The notes: generated by a model from the sequence alone, not told the origin. 64,000 nucleotides of DNA from Phaeodactylum tricornutum CCAP 1055/1 (GCF_000150955.2 NC_011669.1:320434-384433); one strand, 5' to 3'. Positions 31,247 to 44,058 are shown, counted from the stretch's first letter. Program-made: numbers and translations.

Positions 31247-34200
31247 GATTAACAGTCTTGACAGCACGTCTATCCACTGCTGCTCATCCGCACAGTCGTT
31301 ACTGGTAAACATCCCTTAAGTCTACTTAAGGCCGTTCTCAATTTTCCACGAGCTCCGTGAATTTTGAGAACTAATCGCTTACATCCATTCGTGTTGTATA
31401 AGTGTCAGAGGTATCACTTAAGGTGATATTTATCGGCTTGTGCGACACATTGTTTGAAAGCCGCTTCCCTACTTCCTCGCGTTAACTGGTACCGAGGACC
31501 CACTAGTACTGCTACAGGGTCTCGTCAGTAAGTTACTCGTGGCTTCCCTACTTCCTCGGAGTCGCCGGTGCCGAAACCCCCTTGGAGTCTTCAGGGCTTG
31601 TCGGCAGGGCCGCTTCGTGACTACGGGTTGCTCTAGTCAGGTGAGGTAGCCGAAGACCTCAGCCCTGATTCCGGTTGGGACGGACTTACTGCCCGGCTTA
31701 AAGCAGTGCGGGGGGGGGGTTAATCAAACCCTCGTCAGTCCTCGAGGACACTACCTACGGAGGTAGAAGTGAGTGTACCAGTGCTAGCTTCGTTCACTGG
31801 TGTAGGGTCATACTAACGAAGTCCGCTATAGTATACAGCGAAGGACCCGAATACATAAGTAGTAAATTTTCAAGAACCTCTGTATTGATTTGGCTTCACA
31901 GGCCACCATGGCACCTGCCACTCGGCAAATGACGGGCGGAGCGGTCTATGCGCACCTTTTGGATAACGTGCTTCTTCTTCCCCAAGGGCACCCTATTTGT
32001 CTCAGTTTTGCACAACAAGGATACGAATCGGCTGATGACCTCCTATGTATTTTTGAGAATGAACTTGAAACTCTTGAATTCATTCCTCTTGCCCCTGCTG
32101 ACGGCCCCGAAACTACGGCACCGGTTGCCTTACTCATGGCACATTGACAGATCATCCGTCATTTCCTCCGGTGGCAAGCGTCCCTTGAGCGTCAAAAGGG
32201 AACTCCTTTGAAGAACTCCGAGCTTGCAGCCCTGAACAACAAAGACTTTGTCCTGTACCGCCGATCCGCTCTCGGCCAGGTCTCTTCGACTGTTGCTCCA
32301 ATAGTCACAAACCCCAATGCTGCAATTCCCACCGCTAAAACTCGATCTGCTGTGGAAGATTTCAAGCGTGGGATCAAACGAGACAAAACCCATTACCCCG
32401 TGCTCAAAGACGACCGGTACTGGGATAATTTCTATCGATCCTTCGTCGTCACTGCCGTCTCCCATAACGTTGAGAAGGTACTTGACCCATCATACTTGCC
32501 TACTGATCCACTGGAAAAGTCGTTGTTTGAAGAACAAAACAAGTTTGTATACTCAGCCTTGGAGCATACACTTCAGACGGACATGGGCATAAATATCGTT
32601 CGAGAACATAGTTTTGATTTCAATGCCCAGGAAGTTTTCCGTAAAGTGGTCAAGCACTATACAGAGTCCGCCTCTGCAAAGATCAGCTCCTCTACCACTC
32701 TAGGATACCTGACCACGGCAAAGTATAGCTCATCATGGACTGGCACAGCGGAGGGATTTATCCTACACTGGAAGAATCATTTGCGTATATATAATGATAC
32801 CGTCCCTACGGGTGAGCAGCTCCCACAACAGCTTTGTCTCAGTCTATTGGAGAATGCTGTCCATGATATACCCGAACTTCGTCAGGTTAAAATCACGGCA
32901 ACTTTAGACTTAGCAAAAGGTGGCAGCCCTATTAGTTATGACGGTTATCTCAGTCTACTACTTGCATCAGCATCGCTCTATGACAATGGCAACAACCTAT
33001 CTAATGCTTGTAGCAACAAGAACAAACGTCATGTTTATTCTACTGACTTAGTCTACCATCCAACTGACTTTGACAGCGATCTAGACGTAAGTTACGATAT
33101 AGATGTGTCACCCACAGCAATCTATGAAGCCAATGCCCATGCACGCAACTCCGGTAATAGTGGCAATCGCAGTCGCAACGCAGCTAGCCCCAGAGACCGA
33201 CCTTATATTCCCCGGGAAATGTGGAATCAACTCTCAGAGGATGCAAAAGCCATTCTCCAAGGCTTGTCTGCTCCTAGTAAGAGTACATTACCGGCCGCGC
33301 AACCTTTTTCACAGGTGCTACAAGCCAATACGCATAGCCATGGTAGCAGCGAAACCGCGGACACTTTCCATGATTGCGCACCGGAGACTGAGTTGTTGGC
33401 TCACCTTACTGACCGCGTCAGTCGTATGAACGATGGTGATATTCGTAAAGTCCTTGCAGCATCACGTGACAACGTCTCCCCACAACCAGGAGCGAGACCC
33501 AAATTCATGCAATCCAATATGCTACGTTATCAAGTCTCTCGGCATAATGTCAACGGTACCACTGCAGCTCTTGTCAATCGTGGTGCTAATGGCGGACTTG
33601 CCGGGGCGGACGTCATGGTGCTCAACAAAACAGGACGTTCCGCCAATATAACTGGTATTAATGATCACACATTGTCCGATTTGGATATTGTCACCGCTGC
33701 AGGATGTGTTGAATCCCATACCGGTCCTATCATTGTAATTATGCATCAGTATGCGTATCTTGGCACTGGTAAGACTATACATTCCAGTGCGCAACTCGAG
33801 CATTTCCATAACAACGTTGAAGACCGTTCACGTACAGTTGGTGGAGACCAGCGCATTGTGACCTTAGATGATTATATCATCCCCTTGCACATCCGCCAAG
33901 GTCTTCCATATATGGATATGAGGTGCCCAACAGATGCCGAATTTACCTCTCTCCCGCATGTGATATTGACCTCTGATGTCGATTGGGACCCGTCAGTCCT
34001 TGACAACGAGATTGATCTGGCCACCGATTGGTACGACACTGTACAGGATTTACCCCACTACCATATGTCGAACCGCGTTTTGACCACATGGGCAAATATC
34101 TCCATCGTCATATTTCGCTTTGTGACACTCGCCACCATGCCGTTGACTGTATCCTTCAATGTCAGCAGCATGAAATTCAGCGTAATGACCATGACTACGA

Positions 34201-37200
34201 AACCCTCCGTCCTTGTCTTGGTTGGGTATCCGCCGATACCGTTCGTAAGACTATACAGGCCACCACCCAGTATGCACGAGAGGTATACCACGCACCGTTA
34301 CGCAAGCATTATAAGTCGCGCTTCCCGGCCTTAAATGTCCATCGGCGTAACGAGCCAGTTGCCACCAATACCATTTGGTCAGATACTCCTGCTGTTGATA
34401 GTGGTGCCAAATTTGCGCAACTTTTCGTGGGCCGCCGATCCCTTGTCACTGATGTTTATCCCATGAAAACCGACAAAGAATTTGTTAACGCTCTCGAAGA
34501 CCATATTCGGTTTCGCGGCGCTATGGACAAGCTCATCAGCGACCGTGCACAGGTCGAGATTAGTAAAAAGGTCATGGATATCACCCGTGCTTACAACATT
34601 GACCAGTGGCAAAGCGAACCACACCACCAACACCAAAATTTTGCTGAACGTCGCATTGCCACTATCGAGGCTAACACCAACAACATTCTCAATCACACCG
34701 GTGCCCCTGACTCCACATGGCTTCTTTGTGTCACGTACGTGTGCTATGTATTCAATCATCTCGCCCATGAATCCTTGCACAACCGTACACCCTTAGAAGT
34801 CCTTACTGGTTCCACTCCTGATATCAGTGTTCTTCTTCAGTTCCATTTTTGGGAACCCGTCTATTATCGACTCGAAGATGCGACCTTTCCGTCTGATGGT
34901 ACTGAACAAACGGGACGTTTCGTAGGCATTGCTGACTCCGTTGGCGATGCTCTTACTTATAAGATCCTCAACGATACTTCTAATAGAATCCTCTATCGTT
35001 CCAGCGTGCGCTCTGCAAACCTTCCCGGTGAAACCAACCTACGCCTTACATCACAGGATGGGGAGAATGGCCCTAAACCTATCAACTGTATCAAGTCTCG
35101 TCGAACCGAAAATCTAAATTCCTATGATTTAAAGGAGTTGCCTGGTTTCACCCCCGACGACCTCATCGGCCGTACGTTTCTCACTGACGCCCGTGATGAT
35201 GGGGAGCGTTTTCAAGCCAAAATCACTCGTAAAATACTTGATCCGGACAAACCTTCTGATGTGCGTTTTCTTGTTGAAATTAACAACGGTGAACACGATG
35301 AAATTCTAGCCTACAACGAGATTCTAGACAAGCTCGAAACTGATCTAGATAAAGAACTCTGTGATTCGGATCGTCAGTGGCGTTTCAAAGACATTGTTGC
35401 CCATGAAGGACCATTGTCTTCACGTGACAAGAATTACAAAGGCTCTAGATACAACGTACTTGTCAACTGGGAGACTGGAGAGTCTACTTTCGAACCACTG
35501 GATGTTATAGCCGCCAATGATCCCGTCACCTGTTCCATCTATGCTAAAAGTCAAGGCCTACTAGATACACCCGGCTGGAAGCAGTTCAAACGCCTTGCAA
35601 CTAGAGACAAACAAGTTCAACGGCTCGTTAAGCAAGCTCGTCAACACTCTGCGGAAAACGCTCCTACCTTCAAGTTTGGATATAAAATTCCTCGTGATCA
35701 TAAGGACGCAGTTGCTATCGATACGTCTAACGGCAATACGAAATGGCAAGACGCAGAAAGTACTGAACGAACTCAACTACATGAGTACAACACATTCCTT
35801 GACAATGGTAAGGCCATCATATCTGGAAAGCTTGTAACAAATGCACCACAAGGCTATAAAAGGATTCGTGTTCACACCGTTTATGACGTAAAGCACGACG
35901 GTCGACACAAGGCAAGAATGGTTGCAGGAGGGCATCTTACACCCATACCTCCCAAGAGTGTATACTCTGGTGTTGTCTCGTTGCGTAGCCTTCGAATTGT
36001 TGTCTTTCTCGCCGAACTAAATCAACTCAAGCTATGGGGAGCCGACATAGGAAACGCATACCTGGAAGCCAAGACAAAAAAAAAGGTGTTTATTGTTGCA
36101 GGTCCGGAATTCGCGGACCTTGAAGGGCATGTACTAACTATCAACAAGGCGCTCTATGGACTCAGGAGCAGCGGGCTACGTTGGCACGAACGTTTTGCCA
36201 ATACACTTCGTGATCTAGGTTTTACTGCCAGTAAGGCAGACTCTGATGTCTGGATGAGGGAAAACAACGGCGTTTATGAATACATTGCGGTCTATGTGGA
36301 TGACATTGCAGTTGCTGCTCGTGAGCCCGAAGAAATCATACGTCAGCTTAAAGAGAAGTACAAGTACAGGCTGAAGGGAGTGGGACCCTTGGAATACCAC
36401 CTTGGATGCACTTTTGAGCGCGACAAGGATGGCACGTTGTCTTACCATCCCAGGAAGTACATTGAACGCATGATGGCGCAGTATGAACGGATGTATGGCG
36501 AAAAGCCTAAGGTGTACGTGTCGCCCCTAGACAAAGGCGATCATCCAGAATTGGATTCAACCCCAGAGCTTGATGAAGACGGTATCAAGCAATATCAATC
36601 ACTTATTGGTAGTTTGCAATGGTTGATCACGCTTGGTCGTTTCGACATAGCAACCGCGGTCATGAGCATGTCCAGATTCCGGGTGGCACCACGTGAAGGG
36701 CACCTTGACCGACTTAAACAAATGTACGGGTATGTCAGGAAGATGAAACATGAGGCAATCAGGGTCCGAATTGATGAGCCAGACTATTCCGGACTCCCGA
36801 GCAGCTCGCACGATTGGACAACCTCGGTGTATGGTAACGTCAAGGAACTACTCCCGCACAACTACTCCCGCACAATGCCCCACTTGCCCTCGGTAAACAC
36901 GTCACTCTAACCAGTTATGTTGACGCAAACCTGTACCATGATATGATAACAGGACGATCGGTAACGGGTGTGTTGCACCTCATCAACAAGACACCCTTCG
37001 AGTGGTATTCGAAACGGCAAGCCACAGTCGAAACAGCTACGTACGGGTCTGAATTCGTTGCGGCACGTATAGCGGTTGAACAGATTATGGACGTTTGTAC
37101 AACTCTACGTTTCCTCGGCGTTCCCATTCAGGGCAAGTCGGTACTTTTTGGTGACAACCAGTCAGTCATTGTAAGCTCGACGGAACCACAGTCGCCACTC

Positions 37201-37428
37201 AACAAGAGGCATAATACACTGTTGTACCATAGAGTGCGCGAAGCTATCGCTGCTGGAGTTGTCGATTTCCAGAAGATTGTGAGTGCCGAGAACGTCGCCG
37301 ATGTCCTTAGTAAACATTGGGGCTTCCAGCAGGCTTGGCCAATCTTAAGACCGTTGTTGTTTTGGCAAGGTGACACCTCAAAATGTGAGGTAAAGGCTCC
37401 CAAGTCATCAAAGCAGGCCGATGGGGAG

Positions 37429-38044
37429 TGTCACGATGTATACCAAGACGACATGTATTCCGGACAAGTCCCACTTAAGGTAGGTGATGGAAGTGTGAGT
37501 CAAGGTGAAGATCGTGTTGGGATCGTGGCAATTATGTCGGCCTTATTGTACGACCCGATGTATACGCGGTACGATCGGGGTCGCACCATATTGGGAGCCG
37601 CAAGAGTCGGATATACGAACGAAGATTAGGGAACAGTCCCACAAATCATAATGCAAGGTACAGGTATGATTGGGTACTCGCTGAGTGATTCTGTGTGGGA
37701 TTTATAGTGACGAGAGATATACTCTATGTGGGAGCAAGATTATCTGGCGCATGATAAGAGGTTGTTCATCTGAATGAACAGAACACTTCTCATGATCTAG
37801 TAGTAGAATAATCTTCCTCTCATTGTTTTAGAAAGTCATTGATCCAAATATTGCATTAGCATAGGTCCTCGTATCCGCTGTCTAACCCGTGGGGAGCGTC
37901 GTAAGCGAGTTGAGTTTTACAGTCCCTAGGCTCGCTTAGGTGTATCGCAGGTCGTTTGTAATAACGCCCAACCTGTGTTTACCAAGTATTGTCGACACTG
38001 CGTTTCCCTGTTTTTCGTACGTACATTGGTTGTACTACGTAACA
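37429..38044 (+). repeat. 3' LTR of the young copia element
   Basis: The copy of 30631-31246 at the 3' end, followed directly by the ATATT duplication. The frame of the RNase H region runs on into it for a short distance. Confidence 0.93.
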
Positions 38045-38049
38045 ATATT
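38045..38049 (+). repeat. target-site duplication (right)
   Basis: ATATT, matching 30626-30630. Confidence 0.93.
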
Positions 38050-38377
38050 TTTAGCTTCCAAAGATAAGGGCATTGTTTTGAAACCAAAAGACGAGTTGTT
38101 TGAAGTCTATGTAGACACTGATTTTTCAGGCAATTGGAACCAAGAAGAGGCAAGTGATGACCTGGATACAGCTTGATCTAGAACTGGGTTTGTCATATTC
38201 TATGCAGGTTGTCCCATCACATGGCAATCAAACTACAGACCGAGATTTCATTATCAACAACAGAGTCTGAATTTGTGAGTCTGAGCAGGGCTTTACAAAC
38301 GGTCATAAACATTGCAAAGCGGTCATGGGTTGGTCCCTTGCAGGTTCTTGATATACACTTTCATTGTCAAGAGGGAG

Positions 38378-38825
38378 TGTTACTTATTAACAAATTTAGG
38401 TGATGGAAGCGGAGAGACTTTCCATATGTATACAAATTCATGTTTTGTCATACACAAACAACTCTTCCTTATGACTCAAGTGACGGATGAACCTAACCAA
38501 GAAAACCAGGAGTCACAGTACACTAATAAAGGTCAAATATGAAGGGAGCCTTAATCAAGAAGGGTTCACAAAAGCATCATTTACATTTCAAAGGGATAAC
38601 AAGAATCTCTCTACAAAGAATTACTTGAGATTGGCAAGAACTCCAATTCTAACATTGAATCTCACCACATTCATTTTCATACGTCAAGTTTCATAGATTT
38701 AGTATGGTTTCCAACAAGCAGGAAGCAGTATAGCTTATACATGCAATTAAACTATAATCTAGCAATTGAATGTGCTCAAATGTTAGATTGTTGTAAACAC
38801 CCTAGTAAGTGGTGAAATACTACTT
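38378..38825 (+). repeat. right LTR of the older copia element
   Basis: From about 38485 on it aligns with 25284-25615 at high but imperfect identity, shared text including GAACCTAACCAAGAAAACC. The first ~110 bp have no partner left in the window. The 3' boundary is approximate. Confidence 0.7.
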
Positions 38826-39388
38826 GATTCAAAGTATTTTTTTGAAAATAATTTGCTACAGTTCATGCATCTCTCAATGACATGGATGCTCACATCATTA
38901 CCATCTTTGTCATTGCGAATTTGGTTGTGTACTTGCTTTATTTTTCATTTTTATGAACTGGCAATATTGAGATATTGGTTGTTTTGTATCTGGTCATTCA
39001 AGAGTAACATCTATTCTCCTCTATGCATTCACTTGTAGCACCTTTCACTGGACTACTTGTTTTTTTTGTTTTTAGTTTTGCTTGTGCTTTGCCAGTGACT
39101 GTGGTTGTGTGAGTCCCCCTCTGTTACACGTAGTTAGTTATTGGTGCAGTTTGATCTTTGGACTCACATAGCCCTAGTTGAGCGTTTCCATGCGGGCTCG
39201 TCTGTCGACGTACCCCACTGTTGGTTAACATCTATCCGTCGAATGTACTTTTTTTAAAACGCCATCGTCAAAACATGATATGGCTACCACTCAAGATCTC
39301 CTGCATCGCTGACATCGCATGATCATTCGGAAACCCTTTTGATCGATAAAGTCAGTAGTGATAGACTTGAAGAAAAATAAAAATCAAG
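38826..39388. other. intergenic, AT-rich
   Basis: T-rich DNA after the transposon block and before NAA10. No gene or clear repeat. It presumably includes the NAA10 promoter in its last part. Confidence 0.45.
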
Positions 39389-39988
39389 ATGGTCAACATT
39401 CGCCAGGCGAGCGTTCACGACCTTTTACAAATGCAGACTACCAACCTTTGGTGTTTACCAGAGAACTACCAGGTATGTAAGAAGGCCGGAAATATTCTCT
39501 TTCCATGTATGGTAAAGCGATTCTTACGAAATAGGAATTTATATACCTTATAGATGAAGTACTATTTTTATCATTTGTTGAGTTGGCCGCAGTTACTTTG
39601 GGTTGCTGAGGACTTTGACGGAAAGATAGTGGGATATGTTTTAGCCAAAATGGAAGAGGACGAACGTCAGCCCCGGCATGGGCATATAACTTCGCTTTCC
39701 GTATTACGAACACATCGTAAGAGAGGAATTGCAACTGCATTGATGCAACGGTCTCAGAAGGAAATGGCAGAGGTGTTCGAATCCGAATATGTCAGCCTTC
39801 ATGTTCGAAAATCAAACCGTGCCGCTTTTCATTTGTACAGCGTGACTCTTCGCTACGAAGTGAACGACGTCGAAAAAGGCTACTATGCAGATGGTGAGGA
39901 TGCCTACGATATGCGCTGTTATTTTGGCAGAGAAGAGAAAACGTCTTTGGACGAGCCAGTTGCGCTAATGAGCATTTCTGCTTCTTAA
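39389..39988 (+). CDS. NAA10: NatA catalytic subunit, N-alpha-acetyltransferase 10, 2 exons
   Basis: Exons 39389-39472 (28 codons) and 39554-39988, with an 81-bp GTATGT..TATAG phase-0 intron, give 172 residues. The splice restores [21 protein letters not shown], a run nearly identical to human NAA10. The enzyme transfers acetyl from acetyl-CoA to N-terminal Ser, Ala, Thr and similar residues after Met removal, working with NAA15 at the ribosome. The GNAT acetyl-CoA loop is [13 protein letters not shown], and the substrate region [17 protein letters not shown] and the [11 protein letters not shown] block are conserved. The C-terminal tail (~20 residues) is shorter than in animals. No targeting signal, consistent with a cytosolic role. 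Confidence 0.97.
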
Positions 39989-41077
39989 GAAGATGAGCAG
40001 TTTCCGCATCACCCGAAGGGACACATCATTACACGAGATTAATCTAAGCAAAACTCAGCTCAAGAAAGGCGATGTTCCAACAAGCGGTTGGTATGGCTCT
40101 TGTTGCAATGCAAAAAAGCTCAGAAAAAACTAGCTTTCCGACCTTTTACGTATTTCTTGGTAATTCGTAGAAGACGCGGCGACGACTCACTTTTAACCTC
40201 TTGTGACTGTCTCGCCCGTCGTCTACAATTAGTTGTTGCTGACTGTGACCAACAAACGGAGACTCTTTGCCCATGTCTTTCGTTTTACGTCGCAAAATGA
40301 CAGTCGTGTGCTTCTCGGGATTGACTGTGAGTCGGTGTGACAGACTCTCGCAATCGAAAATGCTTCATAATACCCAATAGGGATACGGTTGTAAGTCATC
40401 ACTCTAACTCTGTCGCGGTAAATGTGAAGATGTATTTCGAATATAGAATTGACAGTGAATGCCATGGATTGTGCGGGCTAAAAATGTGTGTTATATGCAA
40501 GAGTTTTGCGATGAAATTATCTAATCAAACTTTTTCATTGTAACAAGAGAAAAGGCTAGAGATGGAGCTATGGGCCGATTGTGTTTTGAAATCACGTACA
40601 AATACATACTGGTTCTACGTGTTACGTCCTCAACCCCACCTAAACTGGTACTGACTGTGAATTCGCGCGGAAATATATACGTGTAGTTGTGGGCACCAAC
40701 CTATCTGAATCACTCCTAGTTATCCCTATCAGAATAGTCTATGGTGAATTTCATTGAAGTGAACCCGAGTCGATACAGCAAACCCTATCTAGAAAACGGG
40801 GATGATAAAGCAAAAAGAAAAGGCTTATTTGTAAATCGTGTAGATCCATCAATCGGTACTGGTAGAATCGATCCAGGAATGCTATTCAATATACTATCCT
40901 GTTTGTCGGGATTGTTCCATCAGAAATCGAGTAGAACTGGTACAGGCTCGACCGCCAGCTGTTTCTGTTCGAGAAAATCTTTTCATCAAACTGCTTCCTC
41001 ACTCTGAAAAAGCTTTGGTTTCATTCCGGCCACAAATCTGAAAAGACATCTTTCATCGATCCCGGATCTCAACCACC
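39989..41077. other. long intergenic region
   Basis: About 1.1 kb between NAA10 and the aquaporin. It holds several copies of a GACTGTGA-type word (near 40240, 40322 and 40647), part of a recurrent intergenic motif. Open frames at 40088-40300 and 40741-41007 have no recognisable domain and are left out. Confidence 0.45.
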
Positions 41078-42409
41078 ATGGCTTCCATTATCAACATCAT
41101 GAACACGGCTCCGCCGGACGATACGTCTAACAGGAAGCGTCTGATCCGCGATAGTCTCGTTGAGTTCTTGGCGACGACTGTCTTTGTATATGCCGGTACC
41201 CTGTCAGCTTTGTCAACCGTAAGTGGTTGCGACACATTTGGATACTCTCTTGCTCGAGTGAAAATTGCGCTCATACTCAATTTGACCTTTGACGTTCCTT
41301 CTCTTTCGTATCCTTTGTTGCGGCCCAGGGTCGCACGCTCGTTGGTCAGGGTGGTTCCGAGGATGTTGCACGAATCTTGCCCATTGCCATGTAAGTTATT
41401 TGAAGATCCGAAATGTCTCGTTGTTCTCTAGCTAGATTTGTGTGGTTCTGGTTTGACTTACTGTTAAGAATATGCGAGATCTCACTCTACGTCGAGAGGT
41501 ACTATTTCCAGTCGACTGTAACACGATATGCTCTTTCATATGCTACCCTCGCGTGTGTTGTGCTTTGAGAATAGTCCCGCGGAATGACATCCTATCTATT
41601 TTATGATTGCAAAGCCTGGTCGAATTCGCCGGTTCTTTTCAGCCAATTTCATACTCTGCTACCATTACCTGTATCCTATGAAACTAACCACATTTTTGAT
41701 ATCTTTATTGTTTTACAGGTCTTTCGGCATTTCGATCCTGGCTCTGGCACACTCCATTGGTCACCTCACTGGTGGTCATATGAACCCAGGAGTAACCTTT
41801 TTGATGTTTCTACGTCGTCAAATCTCGGCCACCAAGATGGCATGCTACATGTTCTGCCAGTTTCTCGGTGCTCTTCTCGCGAGTTCGCTCGTTTGGGGGA
41901 GTACCGCCAAGCTCGAGAGCTTTGGCGATGCTGATTCTGTCACTCGACCTCCGTTTGACCTTGGATCAACTACGGTTGACGGAAGCATTTCTACCGGCAA
42001 CGCGTTTCTGCTCGAGTTCATGGGTAGTTTCTTCTTCTACTTTGTGATCGCCCAGACTGCGCTCGATAAGCGTGGAATTGCCACCTCGATGTTTCCTGCC
42101 ATTCCAATCGGGCTCATTTTGGTTGTCGTCCACATTTGCCTGATCCCTTTCACCGGATGTGGCGTCAACCCTGCTCGTACGTTTGGACCTTCTATGGTTG
42201 TGTGCATGGTCGGAGACCGCTGCTCGGATGTCGTCGGAAGCTGGTATTGGATCTACTATGTTGGACCTTTCCTTGCTGCATTTGCCGTCGCCGAAGTAAC
42301 AATGTTGATTGACACGGATGTTGAAGGCGATCAGCAGGTTAGTGGAGACATGGGAGCCAAGCATCAGAAGGATGATACCGATGAGGAAAACGCCGCGCCT
42401 CAGGCCTGA
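41078..42409 (+). CDS. aquaporin / MIP-family channel, 3 exons
   Basis: Exons 41078-41218, 41329-41390 and 41719-42409 give 297 residues. Introns (110 and 328 bp) begin GTAAGT and end CCCAG and ACAG. The second splits the ATG codon in IAM-SFGIS, and joining yields the standard MIP run SFGISILALAHSIGHLTGGHMNPGVTF. The first selectivity motif is NPG instead of NPA; the second is normal NPA (GCGVNPARTFGPSMV) with the pore Arg after it. Six hydrophobic segments fit the family: RDSLVEFLATTVFVYAG, the SFGI helix, CYMFCQFLGALLASSL, AFLLEFMGSFFFYFVIAQ, IPIGLILVVVHICLIPF and YYVGPFLAAFAVAEV. The C-terminus is polar and acidic (DDTDEENAAPQA). Water is the likely substrate; the NPG variant could alter selectivity. 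Location may be plasma membrane or an internal membrane. Confidence 0.94.
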
Positions 42410-42745
42410 TTGTGGAGCGTCTCATTACGGGTCAGCGAGGGATTATATTAGGTAGTCGATGTTTTGCATATAAAGAATACGGCGAGACGAAGCCATTTTT
42501 TTGCTTACAACAATACCTTCAGAAACCTAGAGATGCTTGCAGTCAGGATTGACTACCGCTTTTGATAGACCTTCGTATTAGTTGTGAAAACCTCGTCAAA
42601 ATGGCAGACTACAGGAAAACCAGGTTACTAAAAAAATTGAAGTGGGAACTAACTGTAAGGCATAACAAAACACATAGGCTGCCAGACTAAAAGGCCAATG
42701 CTCCAGGCACACTTCCACACAGGATGTGTGTGTGGACCCCGCCTA
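42410..42745. other. convergent intergenic region
   Basis: 336 bp between the 3' ends of the aquaporin and CDK genes. CTAACTGTAA at 42649-42658 is the exact reverse complement of the recurrent TTACAGTTAG decamer. Confidence 0.5.
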
Positions 42746-43789
42746 TTACCGAAATTTCGGCATGTCTGCTTCGGTAGTGGGCAAAGGCAGGTCCGAAAAA
42801 TAGTGGGATGTTAAAGCTTGTCGAGCGGTTCCTCGCCTGTTCGGATCATACCGAAGCAATGTGCAGAGAAGGCGAAGACCTTCTGTCGACAGAAAAGCAA
42901 ATGTATCCAATAACGTATTGAGACTTGTTTGTCTGTCAGGAAGCCTGATGGTGCCGTCTTGAAGAAGAGGCATCGCCGGTAGATCAGGCCATTCGAGATC
43001 GTCTGGAACGCCGAGGGTGTGAAACATCCTATTCAACTGATCTGCTTCTGTTTTTCCATTTAATAGTGGCATTCCCTGCAAGAACTCTGCAAATATGCAT
43101 CCCGTAGCCCATATGTCAATTGATTGCGTATATTGCCTGCTTCCTAGGAGTAGTTCGGGAGGACGGTACCAGAGAGAAGCGACTTGCGGTGTGAGCGCTG
43201 CGTTGTTGCCACTGGAAGAAAATGGGCGCGACAAACCAAAATCGGCGAGTTTCAAAACCCCTCGTCGGGTATACAACAAATTGCTCAATTTGAGATCTCG
43301 GTGAATCAAATGATGGCAATGCACATAATCCAAGGCACCAAGAAGCTGGATCAGAAGTGTTTTGACAGAGGATTCTCGAAAAGGGCTTTTTTTATGCTTT
43401 TGATAGTGCCGATCGATTAGATCCGCAAGATCGTGCTCGCAAAATTCAAACACGAGAAAAACGCCATTCTTCGAAACGGCAACTGTTTCCAGTGCGACAA
43501 CGTTGGGGTGCCTACCGCAAATTCGCAAAGATTGGATTTCTCGAAGAGTAGTGACCGGAAAACCATCACTTGATTCGTTGTGTGGAATACATCGTTTCAG
43601 CGCGACGTACTCTTTTGTTTGGAGATTTCGTGCTTTGTAGACAATCCCGTAAGTTCCTTCACCAACGCGACCAATCTTTTCGTACAAGTCCGAAACGTTG
43701 ACGGAGCGTCCATTCGCAGTCTCCCGTCTGTTACGGCCGTCCACTTCGGAACCCGCTTTCTGATCTCTTGCTCTTTTTCTGATCTCCAT
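42746..43789 (-). CDS. cyclin-dependent kinase, CDK10/CDK11-like
   Basis: A 347-residue intronless CMGC kinase. The glycine loop is GEGTYGIV (43-50), the catalytic loop HRDLKLSN (163-170) and DFG (183-185). The cyclin-contacting helix, PSTAIRE in CDK1, reads DGFPVTTLREI (75-85), close to the DG(F/I)P(I/V)(T/S)SLREI of CDK10/CDK11. The activation segment has LTPQVASLWYRPPELLLG with an activating Thr candidate at about 200. The ending RRGTARQALTSHYFSDLPLP...MPKF matches CDK10 and CDK11. These kinases act in transcription, splicing or ciliary and cell-cycle control, with cyclin M or L. The N-terminal extension is short and basic, unlike the long RE/poly-E region of animal CDK11, so CDK10-like is favoured. 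Confidence 0.88.
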   Translation of the reverse strand: MEIRKRARDQKAGSEVDGRNRRETANGRSVNVSDLYEKIGRVGEGTYGIVYKARNLQTKEYVALKRCIPHNESSDGFPVTTLREIQSLRICGRHPNVVALETVAVSKNGVFLVFEFCEHDLADLIDRHYQKHKKSPFRESSVKTLLIQLLGALDYVHCHHLIHRDLKLSNLLYTRRGVLKLADFGLSRPFSSSGNNAALTPQVASLWYRPPELLLGSRQYTQSIDIWATGCIFAEFLQGMPLLNGKTEADQLNRMFHTLGVPDDLEWPDLPAMPLLQDGTIRLPDRQTSLNTLLDTFAFLSTEGLRLLCTLLRYDPNRRGTARQALTSHYFSDLPLPTTEADMPKFR

Positions 43790-44058
43790 CTTACATTTGT
43801 GTCACGTTTGCTCCTGCCAGCCTTTGTCGCGATCCAAAACCTATTTGTGGGCGACTCTTTTGTACAACATTGTCGATTTTCTCATTTGAGCTGAATCCGG
43901 GTCTTGAATCCAGAACAGAAATTTGAGTTTCCGGGTGTTTTACAGAATGCGATTCTGATCTTGTCGAACCAGCTTGTTTGATAGTGAAGCTTTGGACTCA
44001 CTTGACGCTCATTGACGGATTGTAAGTTTCTTCCCTCATTGTCAATATTAACAAAAGC

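Larger units (their letters stand above)
30631..38044 (+). mobile_element. young Ty1/copia (CoDi-type) LTR retrotransposon, nearly whole
   Basis: A 7.4-kb element with 616-bp LTRs at 30631-31246 and 37429-38044, a 5-bp target-site duplication and a long leader (31247 to about 31.9 kb) that includes a G run near 31.71 kb. Parts in order: gag-like (about 32.2-33.5 kb), protease-like (about 33.5-34.0 kb), integrase (about 34.3-35.1 kb), reverse transcriptase with a YVDD motif (about 35.7-36.5 kb) and RNase H (about 36.9-37.4 kb). A purine-rich tract (GATGGGGAG) precedes the 3' LTR. The coding region falls in three frame blocks, so it has about two breaks, one of which may be a family-type frame change. 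The LTRs differ at about three of 616 positions, so the insertion is recent. The host element it entered is much older. Confidence 0.93.
25284..38825 (+). mobile_element. older Ty1/copia element, split by a younger insertion
   Basis: The element occupies 25284-30630 and 38045-38825. Its left end (25284 to about 25615) matches its right end (about 38485-38820) at roughly 90-95%, so both are parts of one LTR; the right LTR seems to begin with TGTTAC at 38378. Recognisable parts in order: gag-like region (about 26.0-27.1 kb, with a Cys/His zinc-knuckle-like patch near 26.87 kb), integrase core (about 28.4-28.8 kb), reverse transcriptase (about 29.5-30.6 kb) and RNase H (about 38.05-38.35 kb). 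Integrase before RT marks it as copia. It is broken many times and is the oldest clear layer here apart from the LTR relics. The insertion of 30631-38044 falls between its RT and RNase H. Confidence 0.82.

Noticed and set aside
40741-41007. 88-codon open frame before the aquaporin
   Set aside because: No homology, no signal and no splice partner; kept only as a remark on the intergenic region.
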